In this document: one piece after another, positions 1 through 13,100 of the stretch | Numbering within the stretch: the first letter of the stretch is position 1 | Layout of the letters: each line of letters starts with the position of its first letter | Origin: Schistosoma haematobium | Taxonomy: Eukaryota > Platyhelminthes > Trematoda > Strigeidida > Schistosomatidae | NCBI RefSeq assembly: GCF_000699445.3 | Contig: NC_067196.1 | Coordinates: 73,229,864-73,293,863, forward strand | Direction of reading: 5' to 3' | Length of the DNA: 64,000 bases | Translations under genes and position numbers: made by a program | The notes under the pieces: model-generated | The model's database searches: none | Seen by the model: only the letters and a program-made list of their open reading frames with translations | What the model was told of the DNA's origin: nothing

Positions 1-955
1 CTTCGAAACGCATCTCCGAACGTCATCCTGTTTGGTTTTCTAAATGATTGCAGAAGTCATTTAGAAGCTCAATTTTGGAACATCTAGCTAGTTTTGGCCA
101 CTCCCCTTTACCAAAAGCTTTCAAAATCATATAGTCAGAAAAGTCGGCTCAATAGGAACGCAAATGAAAAACTTATGTAGAGCAGAGGTTAGTGCTAAGC
201 CTAACCTTTGCGTACAAAAACAGTATATTCAGTCCCTCACTCTTCCATGGTCATAATCGGCCTTTCTTTCATAATCGATCGTTTTTTATTCCATTATTTC
301 TACTCCTAATTATTTTCACAACTATTAATCAGTAACTATTACAACTCTCAATTATGTTGTTTTTAATAGTCATCACGTGGACAGTTATCTTCACCTTACG
401 TAACTTCCTTCCAATATCTGATTTTAATTGATGACAAGACACCATTTCAAGTTTTTAAATATTCCATTTGAATATAGACTACTATTTTAGCAAATAAAAT
501 TAACTTTAAGCACGATTGTACAGCTTAAGTAAACGAAATCGTCGAAAAAAGTTTTCGCTGAACGGCCTTTCTTCTTCTTCAATGATCGTATAACTGTTAC
601 ACCTAGTACTTGGACGCTAGAAACTGACCTTCTAACTGCCTCGTTTCCTGAGAATTCTCGTACACTTGAACGCCGAATAAAAGACAAAAAGCGAGAAACA
701 TACTAAATTTAGTACCAAGGTGTGTAATTATCTGTTGTTTTTCTGGAAATGTCTGTCCAATATCCGCTTACTGAATTTTTTAGCCTATTCCTTAGCTTTT
801 GAAGACTTTTGAGGGCTCTTAACAAAAGCATATTAGATATATATTTCTAACAGTTTTGGCAATTATATTTTAGTGAAGTTATGAGCTAAATAGAATAATG
901 GAAAAAAGGTATAAGATCAAAACAAATGAATATCAGAATATTTATTTTATGAGGA
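1..955. other. no gene recognised
   Basis: AT-rich sequence. The only open frame, a short one on the minus strand near 500-690, has no recognisable motif and no splice context. I see nothing I can name here. Confidence 0.5.
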
Positions 956-959
956 TTGA

Positions 960-1695
960 CTTGTCTCAATCAGTAAACCTTCGGAGACAACGATGGCCGA
1001 ACACAGTCGTCTAACATCATCGGCTCACAGTTGCCCATTGTCGCGAGGATAGAGTCGAGGTGCTCTTACCAATGCATTGTAAACGCAATCTTTTGAAGTC
1101 AGACTAACATCACGAAGGCGTCAAAGATGGCATACGCCGCTCTGGCTTTGATTAATGTACGCTGATCTCATTTAACTCACTACCAACACACACAAATAAC
1201 CTGATAGACGCGCTTCTTTACTTCTAACGGTCCACTTCTGAGTGAGTGCTGGTATGCACTCATGACAATCTTATAAAAGTACTTTGCAACTAGGTCCAAT
1301 TTGCCGTCCTAAAGGAAACAGATCGACAACTAATTAAGTGCCACTTTTATAGTTAGTGTACGATTGAACAGGACTGCAGTTTCATCCATATACTCAAGAT
1401 CGATAAAATCCACACCAATATTACCTAAATCCATCAGAGCTGTTTTTAGAACGTTATCGATGATACAGGTGGAGAACAATGGTGGAATCAGATAACCCCA
1501 CCGCATGAATGGAATAATGGACAGAGTTGGTTGCATACCCTCATTCTGCATAAGGTGTTTGTGTACAGAACCTTCAAGATATTAGCAAATTCTGCAGAAA
1601 CACCCTACTTCAGAATAATACTAGACAAAGTCCATTCCAACGAACTGAAGGCGTCTCTGATATCAAGAATAACAACTATTGTTAACCTGCAATGA
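960..1695 (-). mobile_element. Degraded RTE-type LINE fragment, RT to C-terminal region (family A)
   Basis: Read on the minus strand, this stretch gives broken but collinear pieces of the reverse transcriptase encoded by the LINE at 49.1-52.1 kb. First comes the motif A region (a decayed LDIRxAFxS, near 1680-1640), then a serine/glycine turn, then motif C decayed from YADD to YMDET within the open frame 1330-1551. Further on are pieces of the tail, including RLRDVSLTSKDxVYNA near 1130. Several frame changes and stops show that it is an old dead copy. It lies downstream of the AKAP17A stop codon on the same strand. The family assignment rests on comparison inside this window and on the known RTE-type RT layout. 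Confidence 0.75.
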
Positions 1696-1699
1696 ATGT

Positions 1700-2265
1700 G
1701 GCGGTGCTCTTAAATTTGACAGAGTGAAAATACGATCGATATACCCATGGGCCTGAGCCTATCGCGATAAACCTAGGCCATAAAGATGAATTCATCGTTT
1801 TATATAAAAACAGTGCCACATACGTATCATATTGAAGAATAACTCGTTTTATATAAAACAGTTAACTGGGATATCGAGTTCTGACCAAATATTTACTAAT
1901 AACTTTTAGTTTTAATCAGGACAGTAATAAATGAAAGACTTCAGTTACTTGACTGTTTCCAGAAGCTTTATGACGATGTACTGAACTGTTGAGAAAATAA
2001 CCGCTAAAACAAGATATCTCAACTTGACTGTGTTAAAAAGTATAAATAATTTGTATCAAGTGACGGAAATTTATCTCAAGAGATGATAACTAAGAAGTGA
2101 ACGGTTCAGAAAATTTTTATCAGACTTTTATTACAAACATGTGTTGAAAATTTCATATTGTACTAAACATTTAATGTTGAATAAACTGATCATAATTATT
2201 AAGGCTCTGGATAGTCTGACTGAAATTCTGCCGTAACCCCATAGGTCCATTCATTTTTAATCGTG
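1700..2265. other. 3' flank of the minus-strand gene, otherwise featureless
   Basis: Presumed 3' UTR and flank of the AKAP17A orthologue. On the minus strand an ATTAAA hexamer at 2175-2170, about 90 bases past the stop codon, could be a polyadenylation signal, but in AT-rich DNA this is weak evidence. A short repeated motif with a TTTATATAAA core occurs twice near 1795-1860. No coding sequence seen. Confidence 0.3.
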
Positions 2266-2367
2266 CTAGAAATCTTCAACATATCTTTCAATTATGTCCC
2301 GTATGTTTGTCATACTATCCTTTTCTACTTTACATGGATTGTTTTTTACTGTGTTATCTATCATGAA
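2266..2367 (-). CDS. AKAP17A: AKAP17A probable terminal exon
   Basis: 33 codons plus TAG after a tatatacacag acceptor, in phase with exon 6. It encodes [20 protein letters not shown] and ends [13 protein letters not shown]. There is no strong homology, so the call rests on phase, acceptor and the in-frame stop. If it is right, the schistosome protein lacks the arginine/serine-rich tail of the vertebrate protein. Confidence 0.5.
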   Translation of the reverse strand, partial: FMIDNTVKNNPCKVEKDSMTNIRDIIERYVEDF

Positions 2368-4310
2368 CTGTGTATATATGAGAATTGAATTGAGGCATTT
2401 TTTAGAGCAGACATTCTTCTGCCACGTTACTACTATAGTATACTTGATATACAATAGTCTACGTTAGACGATTAATAATCTTTACAGCAATGCATAAAAT
2501 TAATTTTTATATTATTACGGTAAGATTACAAAAGAACTTACACGTAATAAGTTATTTCGTAGAAACTCCTCACGTTTATTTAATAATTGTTGAAATTGTG
2601 AGTTTTGTCCTACTTCATCTTCAACAGATTCAGGAGACGAATTAACTAGGGGTGGTAAACCAGATTGTGAACAGATCTTATTAGAATCTTTTTCTCCATA
2701 TATCTCTAACTGATTATCAGCTTTGGCTGGTGTTGTTCGAATATTATTATTATTATGTGATGCATTGGATAAGGCAACATTGACATTAGCTTCTGCTTCG
2801 GCTAAAGCTTTTTCTGCTTTTGAAATACGATCAAGACGTCTAGTAGCCACGATTAAATCATGACGAGCCTAAGAAAATATACATAAATCGAACAATAAAT
2901 AAAAAATGTAACAATACACCTACATTCACTACTTATACTTTTAAGCACTGTTTTAAAACTTTGAAAGACAATATTAAAATAGTTTAGTGTAGCCGGATAA
3001 GTGTAAACTGTATAGAGGCTTCTTTTCTAAAATTTCATATAAAGTTAGCTTTCATTGTGAACTGATTTCAGTTGAAAACCCACTTAAATCGCGTAGGGAA
3101 GACTGTTGGAAAAAGATTAGATATGATCGGACGGAAAAAAATATAGTTTATCAGTTAGTTAAGTCATATTATCACTGGTCTGAAAGAAAAATAGCCATAA
3201 TAGTGTAGATGAACAAATCCAATTGATGTCACCATCTTGAAACACTAAATTTATTGGGATGATAATGTTTTAAAAATTCTATTTCAGTGTCTTTCACACC
3301 GGGCATTGATTGGTGACACTGGGACAATATAGAAAAAGCCAAGAGGTGTTCAATTTATAAAATAGTACCGTAGTATAAAACAAAGCTGTTTAGGACTGGG
3401 TAACTGTAGGTCTGTTGCGATACCATGCCTGGGTTCCTAGAGATGGTACAACTTAGTAGACTGAGGTGCTACAAGATATGAGTCATAACAGAAGACAGTG
3501 GTAACTATGGTGTAGTTTTTTTTACATTTTCCATTAAAAAATGAATGAAAGTGCTTTAACTTAAAGGAATCTTTCTCGGTTGTATTTTTAATTGGACAAT
3601 ATCTCCTATTGTAAACTTCATTACCTTTTACCTCATAATGTTATCCTCTTTGTTTGTGTGGTGCATATTTTTTTGGCACTTAAATGTACCAGGTTTCATA
3701 TGTATGATATAAATAGATAGATGAAAATCTAATTAATCTTCCTCCTAAATTTTAAGATTTTACATCACTTTATACTTCTAGTTATCCGATTTGATTAAGT
3801 TAAACTCTTACCTACTATTAAATAAATTATTACTTCAAATGTTTTTGATTTTCCTTTTTTCTTCATCTCTTGTTGTACTAACCAACGTGAAGTATGACAA
3901 CTTAGACTAATGATGTCCATTTCCTATGCTAGATTCTATTATAACACCGTTGCTAAACTGCACGAATTGTGGTGAATATCACTTAATCATCATTTGATTT
4001 AATTGAGAAAAGTAGTATCGGTTTCGTTCTATTTGGTACTCGATAGATGGATCTATTTACATACCAGCGTTAATGTTCACATTGAGACTTTAACACAATG
4101 GTTTTCGGTCCAGATGATCATTAACTTGTCCAATGGTTATAAAAGTATTATTAAAGGTTTGTAATTTCTCAATGTTAATAATCATGATTATAATTAATAT
4201 CACACGTCAAAACGCGCGTTTTCAATCATCTTACTGCTAGTAACATGCCAAATATACTATTCATTCTGTTGTCTATTAGTGTTCGGCCATAAAAGTAAAC
4301 ATTTTGACAA

Positions 4311-4357
<47 letters not shown>

Positions 4358-7065
4358 GTTACCTGTATTTTTGCTAGTAAAAAGTCATTAATCGTATACC
4401 CTCCACTTTACGTATAGCCACTATACGACGGTATTCTTCAAGGGATATTTTCTTTTTAAGTAATTCTTCTTTAATTGTTTTACACCTATCTATTGCCTAT
4501 GATAAATAAAAATAATGATAGTATCAATTGTGTTTTGGAAAATTTATTTTCAACAATTTTCATGAATAAAAATTCATTCATTGGTATAAACGATTAACTT
4601 AGTGGTATGTTCTTTATTGAATAAATAAATAACCAGATTTGATTATTTATTCTCAGAAGAGGTGACTTACATTGAGTCACGAAACGTCAGAAAAATTAAT
4701 TTTTCTACTCATTGGGATATTGCAAATATATTAATTAATTTATAACAATCTACCGAATGCTCAATTTATTCAATATTATCAAGTCAAACCTTGATAATGA
4801 TACCTACAAAATCCTTATTGAAGTTTGAAATGATTAGTGAATATTTGTATCGTGCCTCATGAAATGAATTTCAATATTGTCGTTTTCTAGTTTTAAGTGG
4901 GATTATTTACTTGTGAATCTTTGATCCTCATTGCTAGGCTTGACTATTATAATAAAACTGTATAAAGAGAAAGTCGTTGTAGAATTTCTTCACAAAACAA
5001 CAGCTGTAGATATGCAGGTCTTGATCAATGTTGTCTAACGCCAGCTTATGACAAACTCACATACAAATCCCACTGTTATTGGTACAATAAGTTGCTAACC
5101 AATTATGGATAAACTGTGGTGGCCTGTTTCCTCTTTCAAGTTTTACTTCATATCCATAATGAATAAAGCCACATATTATTTGGTGGGCAATCATTGTATA
5201 TGATGCGAAGTTTTATAAAGCTATCACTTAGTAACTTTGATGTAACGAAAGTAAACAGGTACATACATTTGGTGTTGTTTAATTTTCTCAACTACATAAT
5301 TTAATCATGAAGTATTTACTGTCGTCCCTTCTATATAACATAATTATTAGTCTAGAGTACAAAAACAAATGATCTATAATAAAATCCTTGTACAATTGAC
5401 TAACGGCTTGTTTTATCCAAATGGAGTTTGATTAGCTATTACTAACAGTTCTGTTGTCGTTGTGCATACATTCATCATAAGTTTGTAAGCAGTGAGAATA
5501 TATAATTATCGACAATAACCAATTCAATCCCAGGTCTGCGGAATAAACCATAATAGTCATTTGTTGGTGATGCTATCTGGAATGACAATGAAGACCTTAT
5601 TATTAAATTATTTATTTTTCGAAAAGAAAGGTAACATTACCAAAATCTTTTTCATTGTTTAAAAAACTTAGTCGAGCCACACAACTGGCACGATATTGTA
5701 ATTATTTTATTACAACAGTAATGTGTTTAAACACTACACTAACTACATCATTGAACATCGGGAAAAAAACAGAAAACATGGAGAAAGAGAAACACTTAAA
5801 AAACTTAACAATGACTTACAATTTGTCGTTTACTTTCTTCTCGTGCAGCACGTTTCGCCATACGCTCAGCTTCAGCAGCTAATGCTTCTGCTTCACGTCG
5901 TTCTACGGCTTTACGCTCTGAATCTTCTAAAAGACGTAAACGTTCACGCGCTGCTTCAGCTATAGTTCTTGCTTCAACACGTCTACGTTCAGCAACTATC
6001 AGTAGTTGATTTCGTTTGTTTTGTCTGGCATGAATAGAATCTGGTGATAAGTGTTTAGTTCGATCAAAATCAATCTAATTCAATAAAGAGGAAATGTAAA
6101 TAGCGCTTTGAATTGAGATTTCATTACTAAATTACATTTTAGCGTTATACAGAAAACAGACTTACTTAATAAACTATACCATTTACTGGACAGATGTTTG
6201 TTATCTGCTTTAATCTATATTGTTTGTGTGCGTGAGCTAATGGTACTTACTATTTGGCTGTTAGGATCGAAGTAGGTAAAGGTTGCATCGGAACCTGAGA
6301 CCTGCTGATTGAAAGGCAAATGCCTTTGTATTATTAATTCAACATTTCACAAACATATTTTAGGTATAATATTTCGATTATAATAATCTCTGAGCCATAT
6401 ATATGTCACCATAGAATCTTACTTGAATTCTGAAAAAATGAGATCTTTTACAATATATAACTAATACCAAAGAAAGTAACTGATGGAGTTGATTGGAAAA
6501 TAATCAGAAATCTATCTCATAGCTTTAGAAAATTGACAAAGTGAGATTTTAGACTCTGATCTGACACTAACAGCTTTTGTTTTATATTAACTTGTGAAAA
6601 TTTAATGACATAGGCAGGCTTCCTTTACTTTCGGTCATGCAGTATGAAAAACAAAGGTCGATCATAGAGGTTTATAAAGAAAAATCGATTTAAAAAAACC
6701 AGCACAACAAGAAGGAGAGTACTCAAACACAAAAGCGGACGAAATGATACAGGCATATATATAAATGAACAAACAAAAGAACTTTTCAAGTGTTCGGTTT
6801 CAAATTTTTTTATAGGTAGAATGAAAGCACAAGATAATTACTCATTCATTTCTTCTTGAGTCCAAAATCATTGAAATAAATAATCGAACTTAAGAATGAA
6901 TAAATTTGTAAAAAACAGTAAGATTTTTATATTTAATTGTTATATTTGTTTTAAAGTGACCATAATTGTTTATAATATACTTTTCAATAAATGGATAATA
7001 AGTGAATTTATAGTAAATAAAACAGAAACTATGACATGATAAAATACTTAATTTCTTTATAAAAA

Positions 7066-7107
<42 letters not shown>

Positions 7108-10100
7108 ACAGGCTGGATTCAGTAAGGATTGGTCGTGCACAGACCAAATCGCGACACCACGGATCATCGTCGAACAATCCGTCGAGTGGAACTCGTCACT
7201 ATACATCAACTTCATTAACTATGAGGAGGCGTTTGAAAGTGTACATAAGAGAACATTATGGAAACTTCTTCGACACTATGGAGTTCCTGAGAAGATTGTC
7301 AATATTATCCGGAACTCATACGACGGACTACAGTGAGAAGTCGTGCGTGGAGGACAGCTGTCGGATGCATTCCAAGTAGGGACCGGAGTCAGACAAGGCT
7401 GTCTACTCTCACCCTTCCCCTTTCTTCTGGTGGTCGACTGGATTATGAAGACCTCGACATCTGAGGGAAAACAAGGCATATAATGGACAGCTCAGAACCA
7501 GTTAGACGATTTGGACTTCGCAGATGACCTAGCCCTCGTATTCAATACACACGAACAAATGCAGATAGAGACAGCCAGTGTAGCAGCAGTCTCTGTATCA
7601 GTAGGCCTCAACATACACAAGGGGAAAACCAAGGTCCTCAAATACAACACGGAGAACAGCAATCCAATCACTCTTGATGGCGAAACTCTGGAAGATGTAG
7701 AATCCTTCACATACGTACCTGGGAAGCATCATCGATGAACAAGGAGGATCAGATGCAGACGTAAAGATGACGATTGGCAAAGCAAGGGCCATATTCCTAC
7801 AGTTGAAGAAAATATGGAACTTAAGACAACTTTCAACCAATATCAAAGTGAGAATCTTCAATACGAACGTCAAGGCAGTTCTACAGTACGGAGCTGAAAC
7901 TTGGAGGACTACTACAACCATCATCGAGAAGGTACAAGTATTTATAAATAGTTGTCTACTCAAGATACTCAACATCCATTGGCCGGATACCATCAGCAAC
8001 AGCCTTCTCTGGGAGAGAACAAACCAGCTCCCAACTGAAGAGGAAATTAGGAATAGATGATGGAAATGGATAGGAAATACATTAAGGAAATCACCAAACT
8101 ACATCGTGAAGCAAGCCTTAAGTTGGAATCCTGAAGGGGAGTGGAAAAGAGGAAGGCCAAAGAACATATTGCATCAGGAAATAGAGGCCGATATGGAAAG
8201 GACGAATAACAACTGGAAAGAGCTGGAAGAGATTGCCCAGGACAGGGTTGGATGGCGAGTGCTGGCGGGTGGCCGATGCTCCTCAACGAGGAGTAACAGG
8301 CGTAAGTAATATATATATATATATATATTCAGTGGATCAGTCATAAACGCAACTTATTACTTCGTGCAAATGTATAACTGCTCAGTAAGTCGTCACACTT
8401 CACATTAACACCGACAAGGAGAAATAAATACAAAATGAAGAATCAAGGAAGCGAATTTAGCAATAATAATATCGACAAAAATGTGAAACTGTATTGAAAC
8501 TCAACATTCAGATGAAAGTAAAAAATGAGTAGTAAATTTGTGTAATTGGAACCAATTATATTCTGCAATCACATATGACAACTTACTATCTCAAGGAGAA
8601 GTTTATTAAGTAGTAGTTTGCTCTATCTTATTTTATGGTTATGAACATAGTCTTTAAAATCAGAGGACATTCATAGATTACTAATATGCATCCATTCTAA
8701 TGTTCTCAGTCGAATCTGTTTCCAAGATATGAAGGTGATACGACGACCCAATCATAATTTACCGAGTGGCAAGGCCATGTTGTGCCAATCGAAAATCACC
8801 CAATGACAAGGGCATATTATTATGCAAGAAATGGTTTCATTTTTCAAGGAGTATATGAGTCCTTCACTATCAGTTTTCTCACTCAATAGTTAGTTGAAGG
8901 CATTGTTATAGGAAGCTTATGTATCAGTATCAGACTCGGACACGGTGCGTCCTAACCGGTGATGGCAGATATCAAAAGAGCGAAATTTAGTGTGAAAACC
9001 GATCAGTATGATATTGCAAATACGTACCCAAATAATAGGTTATTTATTAACTGATGTTAAATACCATTCAGTTAAATCATACAAATTTGATTGTTAATCT
9101 GACTGTACATAAATCATAGAAAGAGTAGCGTATACATATAACATTTTGAAAGTTAAATAAATCCTTACCACGCCCTTGGTTTTCACTACGCGTCGTCGGA
9201 TCTGGGGTATCAGTATCGAAAACAACAAAAACTAAGCACCCAGCAGATATAATAGTGCCAGATATAACAGTTACTGGTATTCGGTCATGGGAGACTCTGA
9301 AGTATTGCTTGTGTGTGTTGGGACCACTAAGCGAGTAATCCCAAAGTTAGACACAAGATACTAGGTAAAGATGGGAAATCTATTGATGATGTAGTGAATC
9401 TTCATTGACTAAGGTGGTTGGGGCATGTGTTACGTGTGCCCGACCACTTCCTAGCTCGACAGGCGATGTTGTCTAGCGTAGGAGTAGACTGGGAGACAGC
9501 TATTGGAGGTTAAACTAGGGTGTAATATCAATTTATGAACTTACTAGCTCTTGGACTGAGCTTTGTAAGTAGATGGAGACCACGTGGGTAAGGTCCGTAC
9601 AATTATAGTAACCAGTAGTTGTGTACGTTGGACGAAGTGGTTTGGAATCGGTCGCAGTGACGCAGATGCATTTAGTCTTTGTCTTCCGTTAGATTTTGAG
9701 TTTCAAAATTTTCTTACATTGTTTTTTTCTTTTGCTACTTAATCTTTAATGTTAATACTGATATTGTCACTAATTCTAATACTGTGGGATTTGTCTCCAT
9801 AAATTTTTCTGTGATAGTATGGTGTGGAAACTTGTATTAGTGAACACATATGCTAGGTTTTATGTTGCATAGGACTGAGATGACTGACTAACTGAGCTTT
9901 GAAGACTTTAACAATCAATGACTTCACGAACCGATGCCATTATCTTGGCCTATAAATTAATGATAATAATAATAATAATAATCCTTAGGACAAATAGTAA
10001 CAATAAAGCTTATTTAATTAAAACAGATGGAAAATAATGTGATAGTTGAAAATCTAAAATGATTATCTTGAAAATAACACAAAGTACTAAGATATGAATC

Positions 10101-13100
10101 AAATAACAATAACAGGAATTTCATTTTTCAACAGAATATTAAAATGTGAAATTTAGAAGAAACAAATAATAATAATAACAATAATAATAATAATAGTAAT
10201 AATAATAGTAGTATTAATAATAATACATTCTGTTGTATTATTCTGATAAACAATTTGTTTTTTTAATACAAAATGAATGTTTAATTGTCACATGTTAATT
10301 AATTTTATTTAAATAAAAAAACCTACTGTGTTGTATAGCTTGTTTATTTTGTTTGTTTGTTTTTAAATTATCTAATACGTATACACACCTTTTGAATTTT
10401 GTTAAATAATGTTTGCATAACAGGATTTGTAGAGATTGCAGAATTTTCATATTTTTAAATGACGAATTAATCTTATTTAGACCACCATCGAAAACCCGAA
10501 AGTACTGGATAACTGTTTCATCTTACTATAGGTAACTCCATAAACCAGTGTTTTCAATCAGAAACCCAGGATAAATCATTTATCCAATGTTCATTATGTT
10601 TTTATCACCTATTTTTTAATTGACATTAGTTCACAGTAAAAATCAACTTCCAATACACGAATAATATACAGACATACAGATAACTCATAAAAACATAGTA
10701 TAGTACACAACATAAACCACCACAGCAAAGAGGACATCGATAGGTAAGAGAAAAACGTTTCGAATTTATGAAAATAATAATAATAATACACAATTTTTTT
10801 TCAAAAATATAAATAGTAGGGTGTTTTCATCTGTCCAAGAAGTTTCATTGATTTTTGTTTGGATCAATATCACTTTTAACCAACCATATAAACTAAAATA
10901 CCTTCTAAAAATACCCGTAATAATAGTTATTATTATTATTACTATTTAATAAACCTTATTATCGAGACTTGTAGAATTATAAAGTTTACCATAGAAACGA
11001 GGTTTATATTTATGTTTATATATACATGAGCATTTATTATTGTGTATAAAAGTAACTTTTTATCTGTCTCCTTTTATTCCGAAGAGAACAATTTTGTTAT
11101 ACAATAGATTTTTATTCAACTTAAAAAATTGATCGGGTCAAGGAACAAATAATAATAATAATAATAATAATAATTCTTAGCGAGTCTATTAAGTTTTGTT
11201 TTAAATGAACAGACAAACACTTATTATTTTTATCTATTTGAGGATTTCTAACAAATTTGACTATTAATTGTTATAATCTGTTTGATCTACCTTGATATTT
11301 TCAACAACAATAAAGTGCAGTGAAAAAATAAACTTTTTCAAATGTTATTTTTTGAAGATATTATACTGGCAAGGTTTGATTTGATAATTTAAAATAAATT
11401 GAACATTCGATGGATTGTTTATAACAACAATTTTAAAAAAAATACGACATTTGTAACATCTCAATGAGTGTTATTTAGAATTATGTTAATTTTAATTGAT
11501 TACTTTATTTATTTATTTATTTTTTTTTTGAAGAAGAAGAAGAAGCAACTTAGTAATTTAAGCCGTGAAACACCAGAAACTCACTTTTATACTCACTTTT
11601 GTTAACCCATTTATCAGAAACAAGTTTATGTATTTCGCTTTGAGTCAGACTCCAATCATAAGAACCAGTGATACTATGCGGTTGAGTAGACCGATATGGA
11701 TAGGGAAGGGTTCGAACTCGTGACTTAGTGGCTGAAAGTCAAACTTCTTGGTCAGTCACAGATTCACCTTCTACTTATTGAGTTATTATAAATATATTAT
11801 TACATTATTTTGAAACTGTTACTCTGAGAACGAAAATGAATAAATCTGAACGCCTGAAATTGTCATCCTTTTAAGAGTTGATTTTATTTTAGACTACACT
11901 GAATTCCCCCAAAGAAATCCACAAATTTTTTCCAGCAAATAAACTCATTTTTGTCTGTTCAGTCGTATCATTGGTTAATAGAGTATCAAATAATTCAAGT
12001 GATGCAATGAAGAATGAGTGACCTACAAATTTATATCCTCCAATCATCCGTGACATTATAGAATACAATATGTTAAAATTTTAAATATAAGCATGTGACT
12101 TTATAACATAAAAAAATTATTCGTTTGGCTAGTAATCTTATTTTTTATTTTAAATTATCCAAAGGCATATGTCAATAATTTCTCTGAACAGCTATCATTC
12201 GTAGATCATCGCTGAGTAAAAGTTCTTTTCACTTACTTTGACAGTTGAAAATCCGTTCATTAAACCAATAAAATTTTGACTTACAAAACCAAGTTAGTAT
12301 AAATCTGTATTGTGAGTCAATTATGATGTTTAACCAAGTTACAGTAGAATCGAGTGTATTAGTTATAAACAATACATAATATCTTCCCGAAAATTTCAAT
12401 CTTACATACATATTTGAGGGTGACAATTTACTACTGAAATTCCTACTCATTATTTCTATATAACAACATTTTACGTTTTATAAACTTTATTATGTTTCGT
12501 ATTTGATACTGTCAAACAATTAGTAGGCAAGTTATCACTTAAAATTTCACGTTTATTGAAAGTTGTGATTCGCAAAACGCGAACAGTTGAAGTCTTATAT
12601 GATAAAGTTTTTATCTCTGAAGGAAGAAGCATTTTCCCGAAGCTGCTGATAATTATCAACTAAAATTTGAAAACGAATTCTCAGGATTTACTTCGGTTAA
12701 TTCTGATCATCACTTTTTCTCTCATTTCACTTCTTCATTCTACAATATTCCTTATGTCCAAACTTTTCTACAATCATTTATCTTGTGATTATTTCGACAC
12801 CATTGTTGTTTATCTCGTTAATTTATTCTCACTGCCCCCAAATGCCCTGGTACAGCCGAGAGTGGGGAGAGTCTGCTCTACTTCTCGAAATGCTCTCACA
12901 TAGCCACGCGTATATAGCCTCTGCCAGGGAAATCCTACTCAGTGCCTTTTCGTGGCGGGGGTGCTGTTTACGAAAATGATCCACTTGTGATATTGTTTAT
13001 ATACTTTTACGTTGGACATCGAACAGAATCTTGTTCGTTATACAATAAGTTGCTTGTTAACAGTAAGATTTACGTAGCATCTTACATCAAATACCGACTT

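Noticed and set aside
5655..5965. Plus-strand open frames of 75 and 80 codons
   Set aside because: They overlap AKAP17A exon 4 in antisense and have no independent evidence.
12667..12979. Open frames of 78 and 64 codons
   Set aside because: They run into repeat R2 and lie in an AKAP17A intron without homology to anything in the window.
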